This document shows, piece by piece, positions 50,873 to 62,292 of a DNA stretch of 64,000 bases (position 1 is its first letter; every line of letters starts with the position of its first letter). The notes below the pieces were generated by a model. It made no database searches and had not been told where the DNA came from. It saw only the letters and a program-made list of their open reading frames with translations. Position numbers and translations under genes: made by a program. This stretch comes from Lingula anatina. Its lineage: Eukaryota; Brachiopoda; Lingulata; Lingulida; Lingulidae. Location of the stretch: positions 211,535-275,534 of the forward strand of contig NW_019775381.1 of assembly GCF_001039355.2 (NCBI RefSeq). Reading direction: 5' to 3'.

Positions 50873-51657
50873 ATCCACTGTCAAGAAATTCAAAGCCCAA
50901 TTCATCAAAATTCATAACAAAACACTGTTTTACAAATTACAGAAATCTATATCATTTGAATTCAGTGAGGAATTACCACCGTGACATTATTACAGAAATA
51001 ACGAAAGTGTGACAATCAAGTACTGTTGAACCTGGGAAATGATATTGCATGCAGACAGCTCGTTACAGTAGTCTCAGTAACAATAGTTACTTATCTCTTG
51101 CCCTGTATTTCTGTCTGTAATTCACTATTTCCATATATAAATTGATTGGTATTCAGATACCAGAACACAGCACTTAATACCCTGTGACTCATGTCAACAC
51201 TAGGAGAAATATAAGCTGTGATACTTTTAAGTTTCTATTTTGAGCTTACTGAATGCAGATAAAAATAAGCGATAAAACATGAACGCATGTCCATTTCGGC
51301 CACTAATTTTTGGAAAAGCACATTTATAATGCCATTAAAATTAATGGCAGTCAGTCTAGAAATGGTCAAGTCCTAACTGCTTTGCACCTGCGTGCATACT
51401 AGTAAGCTTAAATACAGAGTACTTAGTTGTCTGTCATTTAATCCCATAAGTCTCAATTTGCAAATTCCAACGCTGTGAAATCATAATTATTATTAACTGA
51501 CTGCAGCTGCACTGAATGTATGGCAGTAAGATCCCTGTGTGTGTATGTGTATGTGTATGTGTACAAATTCCAACGGTTTATTATTATCATAACCTGTAAA
51601 CATATCCTCAGATAGTGGAGTGTACAGCTGATAAGGTGGTTCTTATGAACACTTTGC

Positions 51658-51699
<42 letters not shown>

Positions 51700-51726
51700 C
51701 ACACACACTCACACTCACAAAGACAA

Positions 51727-51767
<41 letters not shown>

Positions 51768-51769
51768 AT

Positions 51770-51826
<57 letters not shown>

Positions 51827-51830
51827 ATTT

Positions 51831-51869
<39 letters not shown>

Positions 51870-53370
51870 AGGTATTCACTAATGCATATACACATGTATA
51901 CCAACACAAAAACACGCAAGTATGAAGTCAATGCATGTTTGCACATATACACACATATAGGCATGTAAGCAGTCATTGTGAACACACACACATACACAGC
52001 CCGTCTCAGTTTCTCTAATCTGATATCTTTTTCATGATTTCCTTTCTCCCCAAGAACTGTACAGTAATAAAAAATCAATGCGTGACTCATTGATACCAAC
52101 ACTGGTAGAATACGTTACACAAATCAAGATATCAATTAATTCCTTTTCAGACTGCAATCAGGATGGCAATATTAATATCCCCGGGCTGACTGTGAAATCT
52201 TAGATGTCAGCAGTTATGAATAATGATGAATTATAATAATACTGTGAATGACCTGGCATTAGGAAGCCTCATTTTAAGTTTTACTGCTGTCATGCCACTT
52301 GTAGGATATATATAAATTAGAATGCCTTTTTCATGTGGGGTCGTTCTTGGTATATGTTTGTCATTTTTTATTGATGAATCAAAATCTAAATGCAGATTAT
52401 ATATATTGCACACCTAATATCAAAACCATTTTTTAAATTTTGTGCATTTCTTTATAGTGAAAAGAAAATATAAATTTCTGAAAATAGTCATAAATTATCC
52501 GACCAAGAGTTGGGGAAATTTGTAAAAAAAAAAAAAAAAATGTGATACTTTACTAATTCTTTTGGTATTCTGAGTCAGCATCATATCTGTGTTGGCTAAG
52601 CTCTACATAATAACAATAACAGATCCACCTTCGTATTCATTTGTATTCAGTCTTGTTGTACAAAGATCAAATTACAAGACACCTACTATAGTATATACTA
52701 CCAGTAGAGTCATTTCAGTGCCATAGCCCATACTAGTACATATGGGTTTATTTTGGTCAGTTTTCTTCTATATACTGAGGCAAATTTTCACTAAATTTAT
52801 GATTCTTGAATATTCACACATTTCATTTTATCTCTAGAGGCACAAATATGCTTCAAATTTTTTTAGAGAGTGCATTTATCTATTTTGCCAGTAGGAGAGT
52901 GTGAATATTTTCTTTAAGGTACAAGTAGCATTAGTCACACATCTTCATCATATTTCCTAGCTATCTGTGGTTGAGGCCTACAGAGATGATCAGTGTGATA
53001 ATAATATCTGTTTCAGAATTACAGTCAAGATGCTGGGCTTGCTTATTATATGCTATATAGATAGGGTTCTGCGATTACAGAATATTGACCCAAAAAACAG
53101 GTGCACTATTTAAACCTTTTAAGGATCACTCAAAGGTATTTTCTCACTGCCTCTGTAACATCTCCTTCATAACAAATCTCTTCCTATATCATGAAAAAGA
53201 AAAACAATGATCTAGAGGCAACTGCATATTCCAGGCACAGAAAACTACTGAGGTGGCATTTTTTTCTTATAAAGGAATGTACATACTCAAATACAGAAAT
53301 AGAAGAAAAGAGAGGTCACCCTCTACCACCACATACTCACCCACCCATACACACACACAGTGATACATAC

Positions 53371-53443
<73 letters not shown>

Positions 53444-55732
53444 CGGAACTTTCACTTAAGTATGAAAACACACACACACATTGTACAACCCCAGTAGAAG
53501 CCAGCCTCTGTTCCCTGTAGCGTGAAGGCAGTTGCTAGGGTCAGGACAGGCATCCTATCCAATCAGACTGACACTTCACTGAGGTCTGTTCAGATATATT
53601 CCCAGTAAAAGAAGAGGATCTCTTTTCTATTTGTACTGAATTTATGGAAAACACCTTGCCTCCCTGTAGGTATACTCTGACCCTGTCCTCAACAAGGTGC
53701 TAGTACAGTAATAACTCCCAGTATTGGAATAGTGAAATTTTTTATTTTTAGTTACACACATGCTAGTCAACATGTCTTCAAATTCTGACACTGTCGACTG
53801 CGTTACCTTTAAGAACTTTCAATCTTTATTTTTCTAGTACTACTAACATAAAATTATACAAGGATTATTTTACTTAAAATAATCTAATATTTTTATTTTC
53901 AAAGTGATCAATTACTGCAACACTTTTTCATTTAAAATGGATTTATGGCAAACACTCCACCAAGTACCACAACTCTGGAGAAAAATGATACAAATATTGA
54001 GGGTGTCAGTCCAGCACCTGCAGAGTTAGGGCAGAGCTGAGGGTCAGACCAGGTATCATTTCTAATCAGACTGACATTTCATTCCGTATGTTCACAAGAG
54101 TAGTCTTGTTTCGGGGAATTTTATTTATTTCCACTCTGGTTGAAGGTTATTTCACTGAAGTAGGTAGCACCTGGATTTACAATCTTATTTCGACAAATGT
54201 TTTCTACACTGCAGTACTTACTAGTATTAGTTATTTATAAGTGACTTTTATATCACCAGAATGTTAAATTTATTTATAAACAAAGGGACAGAGATTGTTG
54301 TTTTTGTATATATACCCAATGTCTTTCTAATCCCACTGTAATAACATTTGCTTTTAAAATTGTGAAAATCCTAAAAAGAAAGAAAAACTCCTTCCATGGT
54401 AATTCATTTTCCCTACCAGCTGTTTTAAAAAGAAAGAGGTCTTTTACTTTGCTAATTTGTCATTAAATCTATTTCTCGATGTTTGTGCCTTGGAGTTATT
54501 TATTGTGACACGCTTAAACGGACAATCTAGGGCCCAGAGCAAAATAATACAGGTTCAACCACAGGTTCAAGTTAATGGGTTGATGAATCATAAAAAAATT
54601 ACTTTCATGGCTTAAAAATAAAATATAAAAAGATTACCTTCATGACTCATAACATTCATCTAAAATTCTTTAGCTTTATTTATTTTGTTTTTAAAATATT
54701 GATTTGGCAGAGAATTTATGATGGAAACAATTAGTTTTACAAAACTTGTGTCTACAGATAAAAATTTATCTTATACAGTCCATTCCCTGCACAAAATATC
54801 CTGCCTTGTCTCTGACATTTTAGACCCCATTCCCACAGACACCACAGGTCAACGTAGACCCAATTCTGAGGAGACTCTTGCTGGGTGCAATCAGTTTAAA
54901 TGTATGACATGCCTCCTTTTGTGTTCAATGCACAGGTATAATCACCAGTTTTTCTATATTCTACTTAACATCAGGAGGAGGCGTACGTGTCATTCAGTTA
55001 AGCTGATTGCAGTCAGCCAGGGATCCTGCAAAGTTGGGTTGATCCATGTAGACCAATTTCTATGGGAATGGAACCTAAAACATCTATTAGAAAACTTACA
55101 AGATGTTAGCCAGATATACTTCTAAGGACATATCAACCACCCAGAGTTGTCTCATATGTGCAAGCTGGTCATCAATTCTACAATTTTTGAAGTCCTTCCT
55201 TTCGTGCTTTAGCACATCCAGTTCATATCAGAAAATATAAACAGTTAGTGCTAATGCATAAATTTGAATCGCCCATGCCAATAACGACCAATGCTGAGTG
55301 GCAAAATATTTAGTTTGAATCAATTAAATAACTCAAACAATGGGTGCCTGCATTACAACTCATTGTTGTGGCTGTTGATTTAACTGTCAAAGTGCCATCA
55401 AACTGGAAGACATTCCCTGGTTAAGTAGTGTTTACAAAAATATGTGCGTTGGATTTTACGCTAAATATTGTAGCTCCCTGATCAAAAACTGAAGTCAGAC
55501 ACGGGAAGTCAAGTAAAAGTGCGCCTTGGGTTCAGTATGCACATTTAACTGTTAACCCAACAACATCTCTCTGAATCATACGGCCCAAATATGACCTCAT
55601 AATGTTATAATGGAGTCGACTTTTCTTTTCACATTCTCAACGCTCACCTCTGTTTACCCTCCCGTCCTCGGGCAAATCTTCGGAGTTTTTGGGGTCAATT
55701 CCCTGTCCAGACCGTATCTGAACTTCTGCCAT
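37187..55732 (-). CDS. CCDC50: CCDC50-like coiled-coil protein, 15 exons, 592 aa
   Basis: Exons (minus): 55732-55648, 50485-50423, 49295-49157, 48648-48546, 47195-47127, 45774-45676, 43855-43719, 43522-43405, 43150-43115, 42894-42730, 42466-42323, 41992-41733, 41383-41220, 39075-39028, 37335-37187. All phases fit. The N-terminus (MAEV; RQEWLVHEDGALAHRMQEEE at 30-49; REDIQVAKVVQTEEE in 51-95) matches the CCDC50/Ymer N-terminal domain. Residues about 30-340 are charged coiled coil with repeated [DE]-x-[IL]-A-R-x-[IL]-Q-E-x-E motifs like the MIU ubiquitin-binding motif (EDEEVARKVH, DIARKLQEKE, ELARLIQEQE, DEELARIIQEEE). Residues 339-543 are proline-rich, and the end is acidic then basic (YDDDDEG; SSKKNKSTKDKK). 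Mammalian CCDC50 is a cytosolic ubiquitin-binding adaptor in EGFR, NF-kB and autophagy pathways. This protein is longer than the human forms. Assignment rests on the N-terminus and the motif pattern. Confidence 0.82.
39223..40417. repeat. TIR element family R5, about 1.2 kb, interrupted by a gap
   Basis: Left end ATTGTACCACCAGC (39223-39236) and right end GCTGGTGGTACAAT (40404-40417) are perfect 14-bp inverted repeats. The right end also forms a CCAGCG-CTAA-CGCTGG hairpin. The interior has three AGGTCAAAGGTCA words and a tandem-like repetition of CAATTTCAAGGTCACAGTAA. No transposase is visible, but 316 bases are missing. It lies in the intron between exons 13 and 14 of the CCDC50-like gene. 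Confidence 0.6.
39628..39943. other. Assembly gap
   Basis: Run of N, 316 positions, inside the R5 element. Confidence 1.
42686..42724. repeat. (GA)n microsatellite
   Basis: GA run within 10 bp of the donor of CCDC50-like exon 10; it produces spurious Ser-Leu repeats in other frames. Confidence 0.9.
46890..46985. repeat. R1-family fragment
   Basis: GGGATTTCAAACCCCTCCCC, then a CCACTTTGAAG and GCTACAGGCCTGGGA end, as in the copy at 107-270. It lies in a CCDC50-like intron. Confidence 0.5.
47824..47882. repeat. R3-family end fragment
   Basis: ACATTCAGAACAGAGGATCT..CTAAATATGGC matches one terminus of the R3 element. Confidence 0.5.
48443..48483. repeat. (CA)n microsatellite
   Basis: CA run in the intron after CCDC50-like exon 4. 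Confidence 0.9.
48905..49130. repeat. Degenerate CACA/CATA-rich block
   Basis: AC-rich imperfect repeat next to the donor of CCDC50-like exon 3. It opens a spurious 211-codon forward ORF. Confidence 0.7.
50827..50874. repeat. (AAAT)n microsatellite
   Basis: AAATA tetranucleotide run in intron 1 of the CCDC50-like gene. Confidence 0.85.
51660..51867. repeat. Compound (CT)n-(CA)n microsatellite
   Basis: A CT run is followed by several CA blocks separated by near-identical spacers (CAGACAATTTTCACAC and similar), so the array behaves as a higher-order repeat. Confidence 0.9.
53371..53442. repeat. (CA)n microsatellite
   Basis: Two CA blocks with a single AG interruption in CCDC50-like intron 1. 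Confidence 0.9.
54821..55074. repeat. TIR element family R2, copy 3 (diverged)
   Basis: Begins TAGACCCCATTCCCACAGA and ends in TTTCTATGGGAATGGAA, an inverted match. The middle has lost most similarity to the other copies. Confidence 0.45.
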
Positions 55733-55871
55733 TATGTAGTTTCCGAAAGCGACAGTTAAAGATGAAATACGGACATATTTTCCGTCTACATCGTAGCAAC
55801 AGTCATCAGCTTTGTTCAAACGTGTTGCTTTCCGCTTTCTTGTGTATGGCGGAAGTAATGTACCGGAAGTG
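55733..55871 (-). promoter_or_regulatory. CCDC50-like promoter with paired ETS sites
   Basis: GGCGGAAGT (55848-55856) and ACCGGAAGTG (55862-55871) are two same-orientation ETS-type sites, 115-140 bp upstream of the ATG on the plus-strand coordinate axis. No TATA box is evident. Confidence 0.45.
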
Positions 55872-57997
55872 AGAAAGGTGCTTGATAATCTCTAACCCCA
55901 AAGCGATGCCAGGCATTGTTCATTCACGCACCTCTATCGATCTACAATTTAGGTTGACTTAAATTATCATAACAATATTTAAGAATTTAAATGAATGCAA
56001 AACATATGGTCCTACTATTCACCTGCAAGTTTGAGACTACAGTCACATTTGTGTTGAGGGACTAATTGACCGACAGATGTCATACCAGGCCAGGAGTCAG
56101 ATGTCATGTAAGGCCAGGAAAATGTAGATTCTTTTCAGTTGAATACGCGAATGTCAGACTTATATCATTTTCTTTAGTGTCACTTTATACAACGTTATTG
56201 ACATAACACTGCTCGGACCATCCGAAATATTGACCCAGTTTGTTTAATTCAAATGAAAAAAAGAAAAAGCACAACATCGTTCCGAATTTCTTTTTAATTT
56301 TTTAAACACTAACTAAACGTATATCGATGATATAATTTTAAACAACAATGTTTGCGTGTGTGTGACAGCATTTTTTTCAATCATAACAATAAGAAGATTT
56401 TATTGATATTCCTTTATTGTTGGCCACAAAGCCAAAGACGTGACAAAATTCTGGTCATGTCTTGCTGCATGGGTACAAAGTCACTGAAAGAGCTTAATAA
56501 TAAATATATATAAACTTTATTATTCCCCTTTTTAGGGAGCGTATAGAGAAGATGGATGAGTCTATTCCACAATGTTTTGCAATGCACTTCTGTTCTTGTG
56601 CCGATCGAGTTTTAAAAACTACTAGTAGAAAAACATTGTTGACGCGATTGTGGTAAAACTGGTTCATTTGTCATCAGAAATTTTAAAATTCTAATCCTCT
56701 GTATGCGTACGTTTTTGCACGTTTTGCGTAAGTATCACGTCATGAAAAGCCACACAAATAATTTATGTCGAGGCTTACAAGAAGCTGGCCGCAGTGCAAA
56801 AAAAATAATAATAAATATAATAAAATAAAAAGGTTAGATAATCATGCGAATTTCTGCAGCAGGTAATAAGATATTGAATGATAAGCATGCCAACAGAATA
56901 GTTACGTCTTCCGTGTAATGTCCGTGAACAAGCGGCGACGCCGAATAAAGAATATGATTGCTTGTCATCAAATTCTAGATATATTTTTGCGATGTTCTCT
57001 TTTTATTCTTTATTATTACCTCTTTGTCTTCTCTGCATTCTTGTTCATAGAATGAGCGATTTTGCAAGTGCTTCCTACGAAAACTGAATTTAAACTGAGG
57101 CCTCGTACAATACATTTATAGCGGGCTAACGCGTGACATCATGAGCAGGCACCTGAAATTACTGCCAACTATATGACAAGCTGAAAATTCTGCCAATATT
57201 TCATACCAAAGCAACGACATCTCATTCAATTTGCCGTTGGAAAGAAATTGCCCTTTCTGCATTGATGCCCCGACGTATATCCTAATTTTTTTCTAACATG
57301 TGAAATGGTGAAATTGCCAGTTGAAAACAACCGATTTTCTCCACTGCGGTACACCAACAGTGTATCTAATCGCCTGTGTATGTGACTCACGTTATGTTTT
57401 AAAGGGATAACAGCTCTTCATATAAAATTCAAATTTCTACAATAAATGCATTGCCAACAACGCATGAAAATATAATAAATTCCATTTTACCACCAAAACG
57501 GCGGTTACGAAAACAGCGGTGATCTGTATTTGCCATCGCGCCACGAGGGCCCTCATACATTTTCTGTTCCCCACAATAATCTCTTAATTTTCTAAAGAGA
57601 TTATTACAAAAGCCACGCTTAAAAAATCGGCTTACTTTCAATGTCTGAACGGATTCATTAACCATTGAAAGTGCAAGAAATTTTCGTTTACCCTAGAGAA
57701 AATCTGCCTAAATGAAGAGCGGTCATCCCTTTAATATTTAAAATCTATCAGTTCAATATTGTGAAAGTGCAGTCCCTAGACATTCATATGTCACTTTCAG
57801 TACAAATATTGGTCTAATATACAAATGTATAAAGCGCTCCTCAAATTGAAAAATATTTCATTAACTGCCCTGTAGTAAATATTTGTCACCGATATGTACG
57901 ATGTTCAGCGCAAAAACGTTAATTTGTCCAGATGATAGATGGCTGCACTGTCCTTTCGCTGAATGCGCTATAGATGCCACCACCGTCGAGATTTTCG
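55872..57997. other. Intergenic stretch between the CCDC50-like and PLAC8-family genes
   Basis: No exon is recognised. It contains the R4 element at 57399-57734 and, near 57998, the probable 3' UTR of the PLAC8-family gene. Confidence 0.5.
57399..57734. repeat. TTAA-flanked TIR element family R4, copy 2
   Basis: TTAA-AGGGATAACAGCTCTTCA on the left and TGAAGAGCGGTCATCCCT-TTAA on the right, with interior words shared with 13728-14073 (GGATTCATTAACCATTG, AATCTCTTAA). Both copies lie in the same orientation. Confidence 0.7.
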
Positions 57998-59435
57998 TCA
58001 CCAGCCGGCGCTGTCCATTTCTCGCTTCATCTGACACGTGACACACAACGGGCACCACACCGTGGCGCAACAGTCGCCGCATATCGTACCCTGCAGAGAA
58101 AAAGCATGGTTTCTTAGCTCGCATTCAGAACAGTGGACTAACTAGTTCGAAGGTCAAATATGGCCGACCCACTTGAATACTTCCCCACGGGGAATTTATT
58201 CAGCGTCTATTAACGGATTAGACGGCAAGCTTTCAGTGGGTCGCCATATTTGATCCGCGGACTAGTTAGTCCACTGTTCTGAATGCTGCCTTATTATCTA
58301 TTTTGCGCAAGCATGATCAATGCATCTCGGATAATATTTTCACGCAAGCGCCACTGACACAGTTTTTACATTAAATAGAGGGAATGAAATTAGGATAAAC
58401 TGCTTTCGTCGTTAAAAGTATTAAAAATATTTTTATTGGTGGTGGTGGTGGTGGTGGTGGTGGGGCGGGTTTACGACTGTCTCTTACCTCTATGCCCAGC
58501 ATGGATCTGAGTCGTGTCCTGAGCGTGATCAGTCCCCCAGGGACCATGAAAGGGACACAGCAGTGCTCCCCCATCCTGGTTGACGTCTGGCACGTCAAAC
58601 ACGGGAAACAAAACAGACCACAAAGACCTGGGGGATAGCAGAAAGAAATGTTGCTGTAAACACGACATTATATCATATGTTGAAAGAACTACTAGACAGA
58701 TATTTGTTACTGAGACAAATTGATGTTCACATACAGATTTAGAATGGTGCACTGAAATGGATCCCTGTTCTAAAACACGTCTAACAAAACATGTATTGAA
58801 CGGAAGGCAGAAACACAAAGATCTGGAAGCAGGAAAGGAACTTTGTATGAAAATAAATTATCTATATTTAATGGTGACGAACTTACGAAAGATGCATTCC
58901 TGACTAGACAACATGATTTGGGTACGCGACTCGTGGAAGAGTTCTCCTTGGGACTCGAATTCGTTATCAAATGATTTAACGTATATATTTTAACGAACGT
59001 TCCAAGCTTATCAGTTGTGATGGTTTGCTGTAGGTGCGTTGAAGCACAATCATGCCTCCGGTCACTGCTACCACAATTTCAGATATTTGCCCATGCCTGA
59101 AAACATGCCCGTTTCCATCAGATTTATCACAACGATAAGAACCCTATTACGTGGACGAAAAACTTATTAAATAGAATTTTGTATTGCACATTGGCTTTTT
59201 AACGAGTTCGGGTTATTTTCGCCGGATCAGGACGCACGTACCTGTCTTCCCCTACGTCACACAAATTGAAAAATAATAATTGAAAAATATTTTTTCAATA
59301 CTTACAACTTTTTACGTCTGAGAAACAGCCAAAGATTCCCGAGGACCAGTCCCTCAGTCCGTCCATCTTCACGGTCCTAGCGCCCCCTGACGACGTGACT
59401 TTGACTGTCTTCGTGATTTGCTGCGTCACGGGCAT
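57998..59435 (-). CDS. PLAC8/cornifelin-family cysteine-rich protein, 3 coding exons, 120 aa
   Basis: Exons (minus): 59435-59306, 58627-58488, 58090-57998. Phases join at 1 and 0. The protein starts MPVTQQITKTVKVTSS, then RDWSSGIFGCFSDVKSCLCG, which is the standard PLAC8 opening. It continues FCFPCLTCQ, MGEHCCVPFMVPGGLITLRT, RLRSMLGIE, and ends GTICGDCCATVWCPLCVTCQ-MKREMDSAGW. All the conserved Cys pairs and the CQMKRE signature are present. The length is typical for the family (about 110-120). Members are small, often membrane-linked proteins; the exact role here is unknown. An acceptor right before the ATG (TTCTAG|GATG) means there is at least one upstream non-coding exon that I could not place. 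An R3 element sits in intron 2 about 30 bp before the exon 3 acceptor, and a (GGT)n run lies next to the donor of exon 2. Confidence 0.9.
58121..58286. repeat. TIR element family R3, best-preserved copy
   Basis: Begins GCATTCAGAACAGTGGACTA and ends with its exact inverted complement; the match continues through ACTAGT. The interior has AAATATGGCCGACCCACTTG and CCCCACGGGGAATTTATTCA. 166 bp, non-coding, inside PLAC8-family intron 2. Confidence 0.8.
58438..58463. repeat. (GGT)n microsatellite
   Basis: TGG trinucleotide run about 25 bp past the exon 2 donor of the PLAC8-family gene (minus strand direction). Confidence 0.9.
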
Positions 59436-60290
59436 CCTAGAATTCAAATTAATTATTATTTTATTAACTTTGTGTTTTAATACTCAGTTCCTGCAAATTG
59501 TTTTTTTAAGTGATATTTTCCTAAATCATATTTGAATAAAACAACAGTTGATATTTTGGTGATGTGTTGGGTCCTGGAATTAAAAAAAATGATAAATATG
59601 AAATATGCTGGCTCAAAATATCTAAGGGGATATTTAATACAACGCAGCATTACAGATAGATGATCGACTTAAAACATATATGGATAAAGCTTAAAGCATT
59701 GCAAGATGTGGCATATGAGTGCCGCCCTGTGTGCTGCCTGCCTCGAAATTCAATGAAGAAATCAGTATACGTAATAGCTCATTTTGGCACCAAAAAGAAA
59801 TTATCAGCGAGATGAAAAATCTAGTTACACAACTTTCACTACAGGTGATATATTTGACCCAGCTACCTGAAAAGATACATAAACCCATTAAAAGTACAAA
59901 AATCATATTTTCTCATGAATAAAATAACAACAACAATTATCGTACGGCTCCCAATTTTGTATTGCCCATTTGCACCATGCAAATGCAATAAAATCTGTCG
60001 TTAAGTTGATCATAGCGGACAACTTGATTAATTCATTCATTGAATTCGTAGACAAGGCATCAATCTACACGCCATACTTCTTCGAATGTGCATACTAAGC
60101 ATTTAATATGCTATTGACAAAGATTGGAAATGGACATGATAAATAAAATCAATGTTCAAGTTTCTCGCAATATTGACTTGCATACGCAGTGCAGTGGTGT
60201 AGTGAAAAGTGCTCGTAGACTATCCTGTATACGTTGTCAAAAGGTTTTAAAAAAGATTAAGATATATACAATGACAAAAGCTATAATACA

Positions 60291-60459
60291 CAGGGGCGGA
60301 TTTAGGCCATCTTCTGGGTCTTCCGGAAGACGGTCAGATTTTCAAGTTTACATTGACGGGTATCTATTTTTTTTCTGTTGGAAGACGGTCAAAATTGGAG
60401 GATGAATCGAAAAAGATAATTTGGAAGACTGTCAGTAAATAGCTCTGGATCCGCCCCTG
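60291..60459. repeat. hAT-like MITE, family R6
   Basis: Ends CAGGGGCGGAT and ATCCGCCCCTG are perfect inverted repeats, and ATACA stands directly outside each end (60286-60290 and 60460-60464). CAGGGGCGGATC-type ends are typical of hAT-derived MITEs; hAT target duplications are normally 8 bp, so the 5-bp match is only partial support. A partial copy is at 31160-31250. Confidence 0.65.
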
Positions 60460-61308
60460 ATACATAGATTCAAATACAATGACAATGGGTCTTACGCGAT
60501 CACGGGCCAGACAATTGTAATAAGTTTTGTACTGATTTGCCGGACATGGTTTCTTAAATTAAAGTACATACTAAGGTCTAGAGCCCATTTAGTATTGGTA
60601 TCACATAAAACACTGTATATCCACTAGTTCTTATCACAATTTCTGCATAAAAAGCATACAATCTCCGGCTCATATGGAACGTACCAAACGAATAGATAAG
60701 TGGGTTTACGTTACGCTGTGCTTGTGACTACTAATTTTACGGTGGGTTTCCTTATTCGTGGCCCTAGTCGGTAATTTTGTCATTTGTGCTAAAAAACTAA
60801 GACCTGAACAAAGTTGGTGATATCGTTTCTCAAAAGAAAGGACAGTAAAGCTACGATCTCTTGACTTGAGAGAATCTTATAATGTCGGCAATAGGCCTAC
60901 CATACCAGTAGGTCTCAGAAAACATAGGCCCGTTATTTTGTATGTTTTGTAATATTATAACAAGAATTTTCTACTAATGTGAATAGAGTATTGTCGAAAA
61001 CGAGCTAAATTCTCCAAAATGGAACAGCATTACAATGCGTTAAGGAAAAACGCTAAATATAACCTGAATAAATAGCTCCAACCTTTAATGTGTACAACTG
61101 ATAATGCCATAACCTATACGGAAAGGTACATTGTATATATTGCTACCTGGTATCACGCTGGCAAAATAATTGTTTTTGGAAAAGAGCTACATCATCAGCC
61201 AAATCAAATGATTAAGGCAGAACCGTAGAACATTGGAGAGATATACCCCAATAATTCTTGTGTTTTATTCCACAATCAAATTAGTATTGGCCACTGTTGA
61301 AATCGGCC

Positions 61309-61459
61309 ATGCCGGTGTGACAGGAATGGTAGTCCTTGGAATGAAAGTCCGGGGTCCCGGAGTATTGGGGTTAGTATATGGGACGAATGTCACCTGTACA
61401 AAGTAATGGGGAACGGACCACGGTTCCTTGCGGACTACCATTCCTGTAACACCGGCATA
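61309..61459. repeat. Foldback element, family R7
   Basis: Arms CATGCCGGTGTGACAGGAAT-GGTAGTCC (61309-61336) and the inverted GGACTACCATTCCTGTAACACCGGCATAG copy (61432-61459) differ at about one position within the core. The 95-bp spacer is non-coding. Only one copy is seen in this window. Confidence 0.6.
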
Positions 61460-61657
61460 GTGTACATTATCAACGCGAGGCAGTGTTAATGCCATTGCCA
61501 TTGCCAGTTAATGGTACCTGTTCCAGTTAAACATGTTCTTAGACTCGTTCTGGTTCTAGATTTCCCCTGCGGATAAACAAATGACTTAAGTAATCATCAC
61601 GTAGACTTAATGCCAAGCAGCATGTCATTGCCAGTAGCAGCATTGCCAGCAGCAGCA

Positions 61658-62140
61658 GGCCCGTAGTCGGGGNNNNNNNNNNNNNNNNNNNNNNNNNNNN
61701 NNNNNNNNNNNNNNNNNNNNNNNNNNNNNNNNNNNNNNNNNNNNNNNNNNNNNNNNNNNNNNNNNNNNNNNNNNNNNNNNNNNNNNNNNNNNNNNNNNNN
61801 NNNNNNNNNNNNNNNNNNNNNNNNNNNNNNNNNNNNNNNNNNNNNNNNNNNNNNNNNNNNNNNNNNNNNNNNNNNNNNNNNNNNNNNNNNNNNNNNNNNN
61901 NNNNNNNNNNNNNNNNNNNNNNNNNNNNNNNNNNNNNNNNNNNNNNNNNNNNNNNNNNNNNNNGGGGGGTGGGGGTGGGGGGGGGGGGGGGTGTTCGATC
62001 CAACCGCCTTTTTTGCCGGAAAAGGGTCGGCTCTGGGTAAAATTTGATTTATGTACAAATGTTCATTAAGGTTTCGCAATAAAAAAAATTCCACTTTTTC
62101 AGAAAAAGAACCCTCCTCCTTTGAAATGGCTGGCTATGGG
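61658..62140. repeat. R1-family element, copy 2, interrupted by a gap
   Basis: GGCCCGTAGTCGGGG, then a gap and a G-rich run. After it come GAAAAGGGTCGGCTCTGGGT and AAATTTGAT as in copy 1, ending near GGCTGGCTATGGG. Confidence 0.6.
61673..61963. other. Assembly gap
   Basis: Run of N, 291 positions, inside the R1-family copy. ORFs crossing it are not real evidence of genes. Confidence 1.
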
Positions 62141-62292
62141 AGTGAGCTGCAGTTATTGCAATGCCTCCAATGCATGAATATAAAAATAGGATATTTTTAA
62201 TTGCCCATAGTTGCCAGAGACCAGTGGAACCCTGAATCAAGAAAACCGCTCATACGGAATGCAATTGCTAGGTTTCTAAAATTTCGCCTGGA

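Larger units (their letters stand above)
50486..55647. other. Large CCDC50-like intron 1
   Basis: A 5.2-kb intron holding two compound microsatellites, a diverged R2 element and AT-rich unique DNA. No internal gene is recognised. The 135-codon forward ORF at 54718-55125 overlaps the R2 copy and has no family resemblance. Confidence 0.6.
59440..62290. other. Region upstream of the PLAC8-family gene
   Basis: No coding exon is recognised. It should contain the promoter and a non-coding first exon of the PLAC8-family gene. Repeats R6 (60291-60459), R7 (61309-61459) and an R1 copy with a gap (61658-62140) occupy parts of it. Confidence 0.45.

Noticed and set aside
51615-51968. Thr-His repeat ORF
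   Set aside because: Product of the (CT)n-(CA)n microsatellite.
54718-55125. 135-codon forward ORF
   Set aside because: Covers a diverged R2 transposon in an intron and shows no family resemblance.
58371-58818. Overlapping minus-strand ORFs of 75 and 115 codons as separate genes
   Set aside because: The 75-codon frame contains PLAC8 exon 2 read past its donor; the 115-codon frame is a shadow.
61539-62094. Reverse ORFs across the third gap
   Set aside because: Mostly X residues with Pro-rich ends from G/C runs in a repeat.
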